A stretch of DNA of 64,000 nucleotides from Synechocystis salina LEGE 00031 (GTDB lineage Bacteria; Cyanobacteriota; Cyanobacteriia; Cyanobacteriales; Microcystaceae): positions 1 through 64,000 of the forward strand of contig NZ_JADEVV010000005.1 of NCBI RefSeq assembly GCF_015207985.1. The letters are read 5' to 3'. The translations under genes were made by a program, and so were the position numbers. The notes under the pieces were generated by a model. It was given only the letters and a program-made list of their open reading frames with translations, ran no database searches and was not told the origin of the DNA. Below, in pieces: positions 62,729-64,000 of the stretch (positions are counted from its first letter, which is position 1; the number at the start of each line of letters is the position of its first letter).

Positions 62729-62923
62729 TCATTCAACTTCGTGCCCCGCCGAGGCGATCGCCGCCCGCAGTAATTCCTCTGTCACCGCACTGGTGATGGT
62801 AACTTGCTTGCTGGCCACATCCACTTGCACCGTTGCTTGGGCATCTTCATTTTGCACAGCTTTAGTGACGGCTGCGGCACAGGCTTCACAAACTATGGTG
62901 GGTACAGTTAGTTGAATGGTCAT
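62729..62923 (-). CDS. atx1: Copper chaperone Atx1
   Basis: A 64-residue soluble heavy-metal-associated domain, the Synechocystis copper chaperone. The metal site is Cys12-x-x-Cys15 in VCEACAAAV, and the characteristic His61 in SAGHEVE replaces the Lys or Tyr seen in other Atx1 proteins. It takes Cu(I) from CtaA or cytosol to the N-terminal domain of PacS at the thylakoid. pacS is in this window at 33303-35540. A HIP1 site lies at the 3' end. The start and length match the known protein. It is monocistronic, with 53 bases to the HpnA-like gene. Confidence 0.95.
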   Translation of the reverse strand: MTIQLTVPTIVCEACAAAVTKAVQNEDAQATVQVDVASKQVTITSAVTEELLRAAIASAGHEVE

Positions 62924-62976
62924 GGAAAGTTATGAAAAAGTTATGAAAATTTAAATCGATTATGGGGGGGAGGATG

Positions 62977-63984
62977 TCAATGCGGCTCAACATAGCCCTG
63001 GTCTTGGAACCAATGCACCGCATCTGCCAAGGCCTGGTTGATGGGGGACTGGGGTAGACCCAATTCCCGCACCGCTTTACCAGCATCGTAATACATCTCT
63101 TGGGCAGACATTTTAACCCCGTCCATGGGCACCGACGGCGATCGCCCCAGGGGAGCAAGAACTTTTTCTTCCACCCAGGCCACCGCCAGGGGTAACCAAA
63201 GGGGCACTGTATTTTTGGGAGCTGACAACCCCGTAATGGTGGCTAGGTGGGCCAAAATGCCCTGGAGACTGATATTTTCGTGCCCGAGAATATAGCGATC
63301 GCCCCTGGTCAGAGCAGTTTTTCCCTTTTGCCAAGCTAGGAGATGCCCCGCCGCCACGTCCCGCACGTCAATTAAATTTAAACCAGTGTTAACGTAGGCT
63401 GGCATTTGTCGCCGCAGAAACCGCAAAATTATTTCCCCCGTGGGGGTGGGCTTAACGTCCCAGGGGCCAATGGGGGTGCTGGGGTTAACAATGACAATAT
63501 CCTGTCCCTGCTGGGCCGCCGCCAACGCCTCCTGTTCCGCCCAATATTTCGACTGTTTGTAAGCCCCGATTAATTTTTCCACCGGACTTTGATAGGTTTC
63601 GTCGGCGCTTTGCCCTGCCCCTTTCACACCGATCGCCGCGACGGAACTGGTGTAGACGGTGCGCTCAATGCCCGCCTTTTGGGCACAGGCCAGGATATTT
63701 CTGGTGCCTAACACATTGCTGTGATAAAGAGTCTCCCGGTCTTTTTGCCAAAGGGAATAGTGGGCTGCCACATGGAATAGACCCCGACAGCCCTGCATTT
63801 GCCGATGGAGATCAGCATCATTCAAATCCCCCACCACCCAATCGATGGGTAAATTTTGTAAATTATCGGGACGACTGGAAGCCCGCACCAAAGCCCTTAC
63901 TTGATAACCCTGGGCCAACAGATGCCGGACTAAATTGGCCCCGACAAAGCCAGTGCCCCCAGTGACAAAAAAACAATCCACCAT
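62977..63984 (-). CDS. hpnA: HpnA-like NAD-dependent epimerase/dehydratase
   Basis: A 335-residue extended short-chain dehydrogenase. The NAD(P) motif is FVTGGTGFVGANL, and the catalytic Tyr-x-x-x-Lys is in YKQSKYWAE. The segment NPSTPIGPWDVKPTPTGEII is characteristic of HpnA, the hopanoid-associated sugar epimerase, rather than of plant dihydroflavonol reductase, to which older annotations assign it. No hopanoid genes are adjacent. It could also be a terpenoid or sugar reductase. The ATG at 63984 is 16 bases from the window edge, so the upstream context is not visible. Confidence 0.85.
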   Translation of the reverse strand: MVDCFFVTGGTGFVGANLVRHLLAQGYQVRALVRASSRPDNLQNLPIDWVVGDLNDADLHRQMQGCRGLFHVAAHYSLWQKDRETLYHSNVLGTRNILACAQKAGIERTVYTSSVAAIGVKGAGQSADETYQSPVEKLIGAYKQSKYWAEQEALAAAQQGQDIVIVNPSTPIGPWDVKPTPTGEIILRFLRRQMPAYVNTGLNLIDVRDVAAGHLLAWQKGKTALTRGDRYILGHENISLQGILAHLATITGLSAPKNTVPLWLPLAVAWVEEKVLAPLGRSPSVPMDGVKMSAQEMYYDAGKAVRELGLPQSPINQALADAVHWFQDQGYVEPH

Positions 63985-64000
63985 GGCTATCCAGTGATTA

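Overview
The window is chromosomal DNA from a unicellular cyanobacterium, almost certainly a Synechocystis strain. Protochlorophyllide reductase (por), the Cu-ATPase PacS, the copper chaperone Atx1, the pilA9-pilA10-pilA11 pseudopilin operon beside sycrp2, the Zam protein and the split-intein C-terminal half of DnaE all read like close relatives of the PCC 6803 proteins as I remember them. The octamer HIP1 (GCGATCGC) occurs about 70 times by eye, roughly once per kb. It is not simply PCC 6803: a sucrose synthase gene sits here, which I do not recall in that genome, and some proteins differ at many positions. No rRNA, tRNA, CRISPR array or insertion sequence was recognised.

Layout. 1-7.4 kb: tail of a Pro/Asp-rich protein, a TolB-like lipoprotein, por, then on the minus strand a class 3 lipase, a small membrane protein and LL-diaminopimelate aminotransferase, then a DedA protein and an MscS channel fused to a cNMP-type domain. 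7.4-12.1 kb: the bifunctional proline catabolic enzyme PutA behind an array of GTTTC/GAAAC half-sites, then an AT-rich stretch with a previously unlisted 50-residue membrane protein and a pentapeptide-repeat protein, bracketed by a Nudix gene end and a decayed copy of it. 12.1-17.4 kb: minus-strand argH-Nudix pair, a GAF/PP2C phosphatase with a coupled 94-residue partner, and a PDZ/radical-SAM protein. 17.6-24.2 kb: sucrose synthase, the RNase II-like Zam protein (catalytic motif apparently lost), a small conserved protein and a PIN toxin-antitoxin pair. 24.2-33.1 kb: FAD oxidoreductase, GT39-like membrane protein, folP, glyoxalase-like protein, nadD, hemW, response regulator with YbjN partner, fabD. 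33.3-36.5 kb: pacS and an MshEN-like repeat protein.

36.6-44.7 kb holds an ABC exporter, an HpsA-like exported protein, three type IV pilin-like genes and the divergent regulator sycrp2. The stretch from 38,290 to 44,250 contains no HIP1 site, the longest such gap in the window, and a CRP-like palindrome lies between the pilin operon and the regulator. 44.9-50.3 kb is a DUF58 gene and a tightly overlapping Mrp-type cation/proton antiporter operon (C-D-E-F-G-DUF4040-B) without a full-length MrpA. 50.6-59.7 kb: DUF2301 membrane protein, a metallo-beta-lactamase-fold protein lacking metal ligands, a fused peptide/nickel ABC ATPase, a PAP/fibrillin, an FHA-containing class A penicillin-binding protein and two conserved envelope proteins. 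59.7-64 kb: split-intein dnaE-C, an M23 peptidase, atx1 and an HpnA-like epimerase.

Functionally the region is mostly housekeeping: chlorophyll, lysine, arginine, folate, NAD and fatty acid synthesis, replication and wall synthesis. Accessory parts are copper trafficking (PacS and Atx1, 27 kb apart), motility-linked pseudopilins and sucrose metabolism. Orthologue names come from memory of PCC 6803, not from a search.
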